This document shows, in pieces, positions 32,624-43,529 of a stretch of DNA of 43,529 nucleotides; position 1 is the first letter of the stretch, and the number at the start of each line of letters is the position of its first letter. The notes under the pieces are model-generated. The model did no database searches, was not told the DNA's origin, and was given only the letters and a program-made list of their open reading frames with translations. The stretch covers positions 1 through 43,529 of the forward strand of contig JAQBYN010000028.1 of the NCBI GenBank assembly GCA_027622715.1. Direction: 5' to 3'. The translations under genes and the position numbers were made by a program. Origin of the DNA: Pseudomonadota bacterium (GTDB taxonomy: Bacteria > Pseudomonadota > Alphaproteobacteria > SHVP01).

Positions 32624-33793
32624 TTAGGCAGCCTCCTCGACGGCTTTGACGATCTTGCGGGCTGCATCGCCCAAATCGTCGCCGGTGATAATGGGGAGAC
32701 CCGATTTGGCCAAAATTTCCTTGCCAAGTTCGACGTTGGTCCCCTCGAGACGCACGACAAGCGGCACGTGAAGACTGACATCGCGCGCGGCGGCGACGAC
32801 GCCCTCGGCGATCACATCGCAGCGCATGATCCCACCAAATATATTCACCAGTATGCCTTCAACGTTGGCGTCCGACAGAATGATCTTGAACGCCTCGGTG
32901 ACACGCTCTTTGCTGGCACCGCCCCCGACATCGAGAAAATTCGCGGGGGCGCCGCCGAACAGCTTGATGATGTCCATCGTCGCCATCGCCAAGCCGGCGC
33001 CATTGACCATGCAGCCGATCGATCCATCGAGCTTGATATAGTTGAGGTCGTGTTTTTGCGCCTCGATCTCGGCAGGGTCTTCCTCGTTTTCGTCACGCAA
33101 TTCAGCGATATCTTTGTGTCGAAAGAGCGCGTTGTCATCGAAGTTCATTTTTGCGTCCAGCGCCACGACGCCGCCTGAACCCGTAATGACCAGCGGATTG
33201 ATTTCGAGGAGGCTCGCATCCGTCGCGATAAACGCCTTGTAGGCGCCAAGAACGAAACGCACCGTCGCTTTCACCTGATCGCCTTCGAGTCCGAGGGCGA
33301 AGGCAACTTTGCGCGCGTGAAACGGCTGGATGCCGGTCGCCGGATCAATCGTGATAACCGTGATCTTCTCGGGCGACTTGGCGGCGACTTCTTCGATGTC
33401 CATGCCGCCTTCGGTTGATGCCATGATCGACACGCGGCTCGTCCCCCGATCCACCAGCATGCCGAGGTACAGCTCGCGCGCGATATCAGCGCCCTCTTCG
33501 ACATATATCCGTCTGACCAAACGCCCCTGTGGGCCGGTTTGTGGGGTCACCAACGTCATCCCAATCATCGACGAGGCGGCCGATGTTAGTTCGTCGAGGG
33601 ATTTGACAACTTTGACGCCGCCACCTTTGCCGCGACCACCAGCGTGAATTTGCGCCTTAACGACCCACACGGGCCCGCCCAAATCTTGTGCGATTTTATT
33701 GGCTTCTTGGGGCGTGTAAGCGACGCCGCCACGCGGCACGGTGACGCCGTATTGGGCGAGAACGCCTTTGGCTTGATACTCATGAATATTCAT
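32624..33793 (-). CDS. sucC: Succinyl-CoA ligase (ADP-forming), beta subunit
   Basis: This is the ATP-grasp subunit of succinyl-CoA ligase. The 389-residue protein starts [17 protein letters not shown]. It shows [17 protein letters not shown], the [11 protein letters not shown] metal-binding block, [18 protein letters not shown] and [10 protein letters not shown]. Length is normal. The 100-base gap to mdh (33794-33893) shows no gene and no clear terminator. Confidence 0.98.
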   Translation of the reverse strand: MNIHEYQAKGVLAQYGVTVPRGGVAYTPQEANKIAQDLGGPVWVVKAQIHAGGRGKGGGVKVVKSLDELTSAASSMIGMTLVTPQTGPQGRLVRRIYVEEGADIARELYLGMLVDRGTSRVSIMASTEGGMDIEEVAAKSPEKITVITIDPATGIQPFHARKVAFALGLEGDQVKATVRFVLGAYKAFIATDASLLEINPLVITGSGGVVALDAKMNFDDNALFRHKDIAELRDENEEDPAEIEAQKHDLNYIKLDGSIGCMVNGAGLAMATMDIIKLFGGAPANFLDVGGGASKERVTEAFKIILSDANVEGILVNIFGGIMRCDVIAEGVVAAARDVSLHVPLVVRLEGTNVELGKEILAKSGLPIITGDDLGDAARKIVKAVEEAA

Positions 33794-33893
33794 GGCGTGC
33801 CTAACGTGTGTTCCGTTGATTTAGGAGCGTTCTCGCGGTGCGGGCGCAGCGCATCTGAGACGCACCGCTTCTCGTCGGCGAGGCGGCCTTAGA

Positions 33894-34901
<1,008 letters not shown>

Positions 34902-34991
34902 TCAAAACCGGCCTATTCGGCCACGGTTCCTACTCCGAATCCCTGAGCCGAGCAAGCGGGCGGGTCGGACCGCTTGAAGCGCCCGAACTGA

Positions 34992-36899
34992 ACCACTAAT
35001 TGTGCGGCGAGCGCGCGCCGAGGCTGCGCACGCCGCGAAGCGGAAGTCAGCCGACTGCTCCAGATTGTCGCAAATTCGCTCTACAGCGACCGGGACGTCT
35101 TCTTACGGGAACTGATTTCGAACGCGTCCGACGCTTGCGACAAGCTGAGATATGAGGCGATCACCGCACCGGCACTGATCGCGAACGATGCCGCATTTCA
35201 GATTGTCCTGGAAATCGACAAATCGGCAGGCATCTTGCGGATCAGCGACAACGGGATCGGCATGAATCGGGAGGAACTGGCCGACAACCTGGGGACAATC
35301 GCCAAATCCGGGACGGCTGCCTTCATGGAGCAGCTCAAAGAGGCCCAATCGGACGATAAAGCGAATGCTGCGTCGATGATCGGCCAGTTTGGGGTCGGGT
35401 TTTACTCGGCGTTCATGGTCGCCGACCAAGTCGAGGTTGTTTCTCGGCCGGCTGGCGGAGAAACAAGCTGGTGCTGGCAGTCCGATGGTCTGGGTGAATT
35501 TACCCTCGCGCCCGGCGATCGCCCGGCCCGGGGGACGACCGTCACCCTGCATATCAAGAAAGACGCCAAGGACTACCTGAGCCCCGACACGCTGCGTCGC
35601 ATCGTCAAGAAACATTCCGACCATATCGGCATCCCGGTCGCCTTGAAGGGTGCCGACGACGCTTTGGAAACACTGAACGACTCCTCGGCGTTGTGGACCA
35701 AACCCAAGAACGAAATTGAACCGGCGCAATACGCTGAGTTCTATCACCACATTTCCAACAACTTCGACGAACCGACGCTGACATTCCACGCCCGGGTCGA
35801 AGGAAAAATCGACTACACGTTGTCGTTGTATGTGCCGTCGATGCGCCCATTCGATCTTTTCGATCCGGCGCGCCGGCATCATGTTCGGCTGTACGTGAAG
35901 CGAGTTTTCGTTACGGCGGAGATGGAAGGCCTCGTTCCGCCCTATTTGCGGTTCTTGTGCGGCATTGTCGACACCGAGGATCTGAACCTCAATGTCAGCC
36001 GCGAAATGCTGCAAGCGAGTCCGCTGGTTGCCAAAATTCGCAAGGACATCGTCAAGAAACTGTTTCGCGAGCTTAAGAAGCTATCGGACAAGGACTCGGA
36101 ACGATTCGAGGCCTTCTGGAAAGAGTTCGGCGCGGTCGTCAAGGAAGGTCTCTACGAGGACCCCGATACCAAAGGCGACATTCTGTCGATCGCCCGTTTT
36201 CAGAGTACCCGGTCAACCGACGTCACTAAGCTGGCCGACTACGTCAGTCGGATGAAGGACGGCCAGAAAACTATCTACTACATCGTTGGGGATGGCGACG
36301 CGATCGGGCGCAGCCCCCAGTTGGAGGGGTTTAGGGCACGCGATGTCGAAGTGCTGCTGCTATCGGACCCGGTTGACGATTTCTGGGTAAACGCCCTTGG
36401 CACGTTTGAAGATTTGCCGTTTACCTCGGTAACCCGCGGCGCCGCGGATTTGCAGGACCTGCCATCCACGGCCAAGCCGGAAGACGCCGACAACAAAGAC
36501 GGCGACGCGGTCGAAATCAAACGACTGGTTGCGCTTCTCAAGCTCGCGCTCAAGGACAGCGCAAAAGACGTCCGGACCACCGACCGCCTTACCGACAGTC
36601 CGGCTTGCGTCGTCGCGGCCGAAGACGGACTGGATATGCACACCGAACGCCTGCTGCGGCAACACGGACGGATCAACGAGAGTTCGCTTCGGGTCTTGGA
36701 AATCAACCCCAAACACCGAGTTATCGTCGCGCTCGCCAAGCTTGCGGCCAGCGAAAATGCCGGCGCTCGACTTGAGGACGCCGCACGGGTGCTGTTCGAT
36801 CAGGCGATTATCTTAGAAGGTGAACTTCCAGCCGATATCGGCGCATTTTCGCGCCGTCTCGTTTCGCTACTTGAGAAGGCGGTTAAGCTGGAGGACTAG
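34992..36899 (+). CDS. htpG: Molecular chaperone HtpG (Hsp90), no canonical start codon found
   Basis: This is an ATP-driven chaperone dimer. From about 35040 the frame reads EAEVSRLLQIVANSLYSDRD and then FLRELISNASDACDKLRYEA, the classic N-terminal ATP-binding start. DNGIGM, GTIAKSG, GQFGVGFYSAF, the middle domain (LNLNVSREMLQ) and a complete C-terminal dimerisation domain follow. The coordinates give the whole open frame after the TGA at 34989. Between 34992 and the conserved region there is no ATG, GTG or TTG, and the usual ...FQAEVS lead-in is replaced by Arg/Ala-rich residues. The first ordinary start is TTG 35235, which would remove the ATP-site helix. Either a rare start is used, or the 5' end is mutated or misassembled. 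Confidence 0.85.
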   Translation, partial: TTNCAASARRGCARREAEVSRLLQIVANSLYSDRDVFLRELISNASDACDKLRYEAITAPALIANDAAFQIVLEIDKSAGILRISDNGIGMNREELADNLGTIAKSGTAAFMEQLKEAQSDDKANAASMIGQFGVGFYSAFMVADQVEVVSRPAGGETSWCWQSDGLGEFTLAPGDRPARGTTVTLHIKKDAKDYLSPDTLRRIVKKHSDHIGIPVALKGADDALETLNDSSALWTKPKNEIEPAQYAEFYHHISNNFDEPTLTFHARVEGKIDYTLSLYVPSMRPFDLFDPARRHHVRLYVKRVFVTAEMEGLVPPYLRFLCGIVDTEDLNLNVSREMLQASPLVAKIRKDIVKKLFRELKKLSDKDSERFEAFWKEFGAVVKEGLYEDPDTKGDILSIARFQSTRSTDVTKLADYVSRMKDGQKTIYYIVGDGDAIGRSPQLEGFRARDVEVLLLSDPVDDFWVNALGTFEDLPFTSVTRGAADLQDLPSTAKPEDADNKDGDAVEIKRLVALLKLALKDSAKDVRTTDRLTDSPACVVAAEDGLDMHTERLLRQHGRINESSLRVLEINPKHRVIVALAKLAASENAGARLEDAARVLFDQAIILEGELPADIGAFSRRLVSLLEKAVKLED

Positions 36900-37648
36900 G
36901 GCCGAGACAAGCCCGCGAGCTGCGACGCTTGGGCCCCCAGGATGTGCCCAGAGTCATGTTCTTGCACGATCACCGCGACCGCCTCGCCCGCGGTTCGAAG
37001 ATCACCTATGTCGAGCGCCAGGCTGAATTCCTTGCCGTACCACTCGCCAATTTCGCGCATGTCTCGAACAACGTTGTGGGACCCGAGGGTGCGCCCGGCG
37101 TTCTCACCGCGCTCGACTTCGACCTCATGATAGGGATCGAAAATCACCAGCCATACGACGACCCGGCGATGGAAGATTTGTCCCTTGGCGATTGTGATCT
37201 GCAGCGTTCCGCGCGGCGCTTCCGAAAGTTGAACTGATAGATTTTCGTCTTGTTCGAGCGCGACTTTTCGGATCGTGCGATCTACCGCCTTATGCCGCGA
37301 ACCGACCTCGTGATACCTGCCGCCCACCACGATCTGCGGGGTGTAGATCGTTCGCTCGCCAAGCGAACGGGCGTAGTCGCGCTGGCGCTGGGTTGTCGTG
37401 TCACTTGCCAGCGTGTCGCGCCAGCCTAGGTAGTCCCAATAATTCACGTGATAGCTCAACGCGATGACGTCACCACGGCCCACAAGCGAGGCGAGATAGG
37501 CGTCCGCCGGCGGACAGGAATTGCAGCCCTGGGAGGTAAACAATTCTACCACGACGGGCGGTTTGGGCTCTGCTGCAATGGCCCCTGGCGTCGCCGCCAA
37601 GACCAACACGGCGATGCCGTATCCCAAGAAGAACCGCAGACTACCCAT
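36896..37648 (-). CDS. DUF1223 family exported thioredoxin-like protein
   Basis: This is a 250-residue secreted protein with a signal peptide (...VLVLAATPGAIAA). The DUF1223 core begins PPVVVELFTSQGCNSCPPAD. The CNSC is a CxxC in a thioredoxin-like setting, followed by VIALSYHVNYWDYLGWRD and YTPQIVVGG. A redox or copper-related role is inferred only from the CxxC. Its stop and that of htpG share the palindrome CTAG (36896-36899). It lies downstream of acnA on the same strand, a pairing often seen in alphaproteobacteria. Confidence 0.9.
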   Translation of the reverse strand: MGSLRFFLGYGIAVLVLAATPGAIAAEPKPPVVVELFTSQGCNSCPPADAYLASLVGRGDVIALSYHVNYWDYLGWRDTLASDTTTQRQRDYARSLGERTIYTPQIVVGGRYHEVGSRHKAVDRTIRKVALEQDENLSVQLSEAPRGTLQITIAKGQIFHRRVVVWLVIFDPYHEVEVERGENAGRTLGSHNVVRDMREIGEWYGKEFSLALDIGDLRTAGEAVAVIVQEHDSGHILGAQASQLAGLSRP

Positions 37649-37714
37649 GCTTCGACGCTAGACCCGAGGACCAGGAGCGGCGAATCAAGAAAGGGTGACC
37701 GCCCAACAATCGCA

Positions 37715-40408
<2,694 letters not shown>

Positions 40409-40491
40409 AGTGTGCCTCCAGGCAAATGCATACGGAGAAAGCGGTCTCGCGACACGCCAATTGGCGGTTTACCACGGCCAGTGGGCCAATT

Positions 40492-41943
40492 CTACTCGGC
40501 AGGCGCGATCTGGCGGGTGCGTCGCACTGCGGGGCCCGAAACGAACGCCGAAACAACCGCGCCGAAGACGAAACCCGTCGTTACTAGAGCCAACCCGAAG
40601 ACATTGACGCCAAAGTCGTCGGCGTACACGCCGGTACCGAGATCGACCCAGGCAGGAAAAATGGCAATGCCCAGGGCGCTCTCGAGCGTCAGCAGGACTC
40701 CGAAGAGGAGGCCTGGCCAGAATGCGAAATGGAAGCTCAGCCGGCGGGCCGTCGGAATCCACGACAGCAAGAAGATCGGCGCTAGGCCCATGACCATGGT
40801 GCCGCTGATGGTCGTCGCCGCGATCACCGCAGGCCCTGCCCGATCGCCCAAATAGATGCTCAGCAACGGCAGGTTCCCAAGGACGGCGATTGCCACAATA
40901 ATATAGCGCCCGAGGCGCATCCGTCGCGGACCAGGATCGACGGTGGCCGGAACGTCGTCCCAGTCGCGCGCGACCAACTTGGACGTGCTGGAAAACGTGG
41001 AATCCAACGTCGACCCGGCGCTGGTCAGCATCAGACCGTTGAACACCAGCATCATGGGCAACCCGAGGAGAATGGGGACAACAACAGATGGGTTGCCCTC
41101 GGCACCGACCGAGAGGGCGTAAAGCCCAACACCGCTATAGACCAGGACGAACCCGCCGGCGATGAGGCCGGCTAGGATAAAGGCGCGCAACATCACCCTT
41201 GGGCTGGTGAGAAAGGCGCGGTCGGTCATGACCGGATCGTGAAATGGGTAGCTAAGAACTTGGACAAGCGCCAGGCCGGCGAACGTCCAACCGGCCAAAT
41301 GAGTCGCCCTTGGCACGTTGGGAATCCCGCGCGCCGATAGGTCGGGCCAGATCACGACCATCACGACTACGAGGAGGACCGCGGCCAGGAGCATTTGCGC
41401 GCCGTCGGTCAACAAGCTGGACCGCAGGCCACCGCGCCACGAGTAGTAAACCGTGAATCCGGTGACGATGGCGGCGGCGAGCCAGTAGGACAGCGTCCCT
41501 TCATTGCCGAAAAACAGCGCTGCGACCTTGGTGTTGGACCACACTTCGTTAAAAAGCCGAATTGAGATCGCGATGAGGAATAGCCGGGCGCAAAAGACGC
41601 CATACTTCGAGACCAAGAAGCCAGAAAGCGAACTGTGGCCACCGCGGGTCCGTATGAAATAGATGGCAACGCCGGCGACGAGAAAACTGAGATAATAGAA
41701 GGCATACCCGACGCCGCCGATCACGCCGAAGACGCCGGCCAAACTCGCCGCGTTCGAGATCGACTTGGCGAAAACCCATGTCACCGCGGCGCTCGCCACC
41801 AATAGCCAGAGACCCGGCGGGGAGCCGTCTTCGGCTTTACCGTCGAAGAATTGCGATGGCGTAACGCGGCGCGGGGTAAGGCGCCATATAAGTGCGCAAT
41901 ATCCGACGAGGACGAGCCAGGGGAGCGCGCTGGATAACGACAT
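40492..41943 (-). CDS. Sodium:solute symporter family protein
   Basis: This is a polytopic inner-membrane protein of about 483 residues with roughly 12-13 hydrophobic helices, of the solute:sodium symporter type. Family-like regions are SAAVTWVFAKSISNAASLAG in helix 1-2, VYYSWRGGLRSSLLTDGAQM and LTSAGSTLDSTFSSTSKLVA. The last resembles the S-S/T-rich sodium-site segment of this family. The substrate is not inferable. I start at ATG 41943 (MSLSSALPWLVLVGY) because upstream in-frame codons to 42036 give an Arg-rich, non-membrane leader reaching almost to ccmA. It ends 83 bases before acnA on the same strand and is divergent from ccmA. Confidence 0.85.
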   Translation of the reverse strand: MSLSSALPWLVLVGYCALIWRLTPRRVTPSQFFDGKAEDGSPPGLWLLVASAAVTWVFAKSISNAASLAGVFGVIGGVGYAFYYLSFLVAGVAIYFIRTRGGHSSLSGFLVSKYGVFCARLFLIAISIRLFNEVWSNTKVAALFFGNEGTLSYWLAAAIVTGFTVYYSWRGGLRSSLLTDGAQMLLAAVLLVVVMVVIWPDLSARGIPNVPRATHLAGWTFAGLALVQVLSYPFHDPVMTDRAFLTSPRVMLRAFILAGLIAGGFVLVYSGVGLYALSVGAEGNPSVVVPILLGLPMMLVFNGLMLTSAGSTLDSTFSSTSKLVARDWDDVPATVDPGPRRMRLGRYIIVAIAVLGNLPLLSIYLGDRAGPAVIAATTISGTMVMGLAPIFLLSWIPTARRLSFHFAFWPGLLFGVLLTLESALGIAIFPAWVDLGTGVYADDFGVNVFGLALVTTGFVFGAVVSAFVSGPAVRRTRQIAPAE

Positions 41944-42047
41944 TGGGGGTTCCGATCTCGGCGACCGCCGTTTGCAGGGGCGAAACGTAGCGCCGTAAAC
42001 TGCGAACAGACCCGTCACAATCCAGTGACGCACCAATCAGAGCGGCA

Positions 42048-42719
42048 ATGAACACTAGCCAAACGCCAAAGCATGACGCGTTCGTAGCCGACCGACTGAC
42101 TTGCATTCGTGGACAACGACTAGTGTTCACGGACCTGTCGTTCACGATTGCGCCAGGATGCGCGACCGTCCTTCGCGGCCCCAACGGGAGCGGGAAGTCG
42201 AGCCTGCTGCGTCTCGTCGCGGGCCTGCTCAAACCCGCGACCGGCCGGATGACCTGGGCCGGCGCCGATGTCGCCGCTGATCGGGAATTCCACCGGCGAC
42301 AGGTCCGCTACGTCGGGCACCAGGACGCGGTCAAACCGACGCTGACGGTTGATGAAAACCTTCGGCATTGGGCGGCGATATACGGCGAGCCCCGCCCTAC
42401 TAAGGCGGCGGTTAGGGATGCGTTGAGCACACAAGACCTTGCTGGGCTGGCCGATCTGCCGGCCCGGCTGCTCTCGGCCGGGCAACGCCGGCGACTCAAT
42501 CTTGTTCGTCTCGTCTTTTCGCCTGGCCACCTTTGGCTGCTTGACGAACCGACCGTCTCTTTGGACGCGGAAAGTGTGACGCGTCTTGAAACCAGCGTGC
42601 GCGCGCACTTGGACCGCAAGGGGAGCGCTTTGATCGCAACTCATGTCGGGCTGACCATCGGGCCCCACGATACCGTTGAGCTATCCTCGGCCCGGCAGTT
42701 GGACGAATACGATGCGTGA
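42048..42719 (+). CDS. ccmA: Heme exporter ATP-binding protein CcmA
   Basis: This is the ABC ATPase of the CcmABCD complex, which releases holo-CcmE for cytochrome c maturation. The 223-residue protein has Walker A GPNGSGKSS, the signature LSAGQRRRL, Walker B LWLLDEP followed by TVSLD, and the H-loop ATHVGL. It is single-domain and of typical length. The upstream 104 bases (41944-42047) are a divergent promoter region with the symporter gene; I see no clear boxes there. It overlaps ccmB by 8 bases. Confidence 0.95.
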   Translation: MNTSQTPKHDAFVADRLTCIRGQRLVFTDLSFTIAPGCATVLRGPNGSGKSSLLRLVAGLLKPATGRMTWAGADVAADREFHRRQVRYVGHQDAVKPTLTVDENLRHWAAIYGEPRPTKAAVRDALSTQDLAGLADLPARLLSAGQRRRLNLVRLVFSPGHLWLLDEPTVSLDAESVTRLETSVRAHLDRKGSALIATHVGLTIGPHDTVELSSARQLDEYDA

Positions 42720-43377
42720 GTTCTGGGCATTGGTGCGGCGCGACTTGGTCCTGGCGCGACGGCAAGGCAGCGCCGCGACGAGCGTCGCCGTTTTCTTCAT
42801 TTTGACCGTGACGCTTTTCCCGCTCGGCGTAGGGCCGGAATCCGACTTGTTGGGTCGAATCGCGAGCGGCGTCATTTGGGTTGCCGCATTATTGGCGACG
42901 ATGCTGTCGCTCGACCGGCTGTACCAGGGCGATTATGAGGACGGCAGTCTGGATTTGATCGCCCTTAGCCCGCTGCCGCTCGAATTGGTTTCACTTGCCA
43001 AAACCCTGGCACATTGGCTCACCACCGGCCTTTTGCTAGTGCTATTGAGCCCCCTTCTTGGCGTTTTGATGCAGCTTGAGGGGTCGGCCTATCTTACTTT
43101 GGTTGCGGCAATGGCCCTCGGAACGCCGAGCCTAAGTCTCTTTGGCAGCATCGGCGCCGCACTCACAGTCGGCATGAAGCGGGGCGGCGTGTTGGTGTCA
43201 TTACTGGTGATCCCGCTGTTCATTCCAGTTTTGATTTTCGGTGTCGGCGCGGTGGGTGCCGCAGCCGATGGTCTCTCGCAACGACCGCACCTCCTCATTC
43301 TTGGCGCGATCTTCATGTTCTCGCTTGTCCTGTCGCCGGTCGCCAGCGCCGCCGCGCTGCGATTGAACTTGGAATAA
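42712..43377 (+). CDS. ccmB: Heme exporter membrane protein CcmB
   Basis: This is the membrane permease partner of CcmA. The 221-residue protein starts at ATG 42712 (MREFWALVRRDLVLARRQG) and has six hydrophobic helices. The conserved LYQGDYEDGSLDLIALSPLP loop lies between helices 2 and 3. FGSIGAALTVGMKRGGVLVS and LLVIPLFIPVLIFG follow. An in-frame upstream ATG at 42676 lies inside ccmA and is not preferred. ccmC would be expected next but is not in the remaining 152 bases. Confidence 0.95.
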   Translation: MREFWALVRRDLVLARRQGSAATSVAVFFILTVTLFPLGVGPESDLLGRIASGVIWVAALLATMLSLDRLYQGDYEDGSLDLIALSPLPLELVSLAKTLAHWLTTGLLLVLLSPLLGVLMQLEGSAYLTLVAAMALGTPSLSLFGSIGAALTVGMKRGGVLVSLLVIPLFIPVLIFGVGAVGAAADGLSQRPHLLILGAIFMFSLVLSPVASAAALRLNLE

Positions 43378-43529
43378 TGACTCAGGATATCTGTTGAGTT
43401 ACCTGTCGGGAGCCCAATCTCCTCTCACGGCCTCGTGCATTGCCGCAATGACATTCGGAACAGCTGATCTGCCCCCTTCTGAGTGGTCCAGAATCTTTGT
43501 TATTTTGGCTCACGAAGGAGTTTGGAAAT
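43378..43529 (+). promoter_or_regulatory. Spacer after ccmB ending in a ribosome binding site
   Basis: No complete gene lies here, and the base composition is less GC-rich than the rest. AAGGAG (43515-43520) is followed by seven bases and then AT at 43528-43529, the last two bases. If the next base is G, a plus-strand gene starts at 43528. A 36-codon minus-strand frame (43399-43509, ending VIAAMHEAVRGDWAPDR) has protein-like composition but no start codon near its beginning. It may be a gene remnant or chance. Confidence 0.45.

Noticed and set aside
35103-36014. Minus-strand frame of 303 codons
   Set aside because: It is fully antisense to conserved HtpG sequence; long antisense frames are common in GC-rich coding DNA and the translation matches nothing I recognise.
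43399-43509. Integrase C-terminal remnant
   Set aside because: The KILDHSEGG segment recalls phage integrase ends, but the catalytic tyrosine context is absent, so I left it unidentified.

Overview
The window is a GC-rich stretch of bacterial chromosome. Its gene content and order point to an alphaproteobacterium, most likely of a Rhodospirillales-like lineage. The grounds are an F1-only ATP synthase operon (atpHAGDC), a TCA block mdh-sucC-sucD-sucA-odhB-lpdA on one strand, priA facing a transaldolase/DUF484/xerC run, acnA next to DUF1223 and ccmAB, and a ctpA / divergent polysaccharide deacetylase / rppH series. The lineage is inferred from content; no rRNA is present. It is almost entirely core, densely packed genome with many 1-11 nt gene overlaps.

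Layout. 1-450: a poorly supported hypothetical ORF and, on the minus strand, tRNA-Ser(CGA). 540-6585 (+): rplU-rpmA, a clear terminator, then obgE-proB-proA-nadD-rsfS-rlmH (ribosome assembly, proline, NAD). 6661-12499 (+): gpmI, an EnvC-like murein hydrolase activator, CtpA protease, a YibQ-type polysaccharide deacetylase homologue and RppH. 12552-15027: an EamA transporter converging on a HAD hydrolase, with a diiron ferritin-like protein upstream of the HAD gene. 15097-19945 (-): atpHAGDC. 20131-24725: priA (-) divergent from transaldolase, DUF484 and xerC (+). 24729-34871 (-): mdh, sucC, sucD, sucA, odhB, a small lipocalin-like gene, lpdA and a secreted alpha/beta hydrolase. 35000-36899 (+): htpG, with no usable start codon. 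36896-42036 (-): DUF1223, acnA and a sodium:solute symporter-family protein. 42048-43377 (+): ccmA and ccmB. The last 150 bases are non-coding up to a Shine-Dalgarno at the very end.

How the genes work together. The TCA block encodes the complete oxoglutarate dehydrogenase complex, succinyl-CoA ligase and malate dehydrogenase; aconitase lies a few kb away. F1 subunits are made from one operon, while Fo must be elsewhere. EnvC, CtpA and the YibQ homologue form an envelope/cell-division group, and both the EnvC LytM domain and the YibQ deacetylase domain look catalytically degenerate.

I found no defence system, prophage, CRISPR array, insertion sequence or biosynthetic cluster, and no clearly new system. 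The best leads are modest. Three essential-type genes (nadD, rsfS, htpG) lack ordinary start codons, with a CTG overlapping proA's stop and an ATA behind a perfect GGAGGT as the best candidates for the first two. The YibQ homologue has lost metal-site residues. A complete six-ligand diiron protein follows the F1 operon. A lipocalin-like gene is embedded in the oxoglutarate dehydrogenase operon. An 8+8 bp inverted repeat lies between priA and the transaldolase gene.
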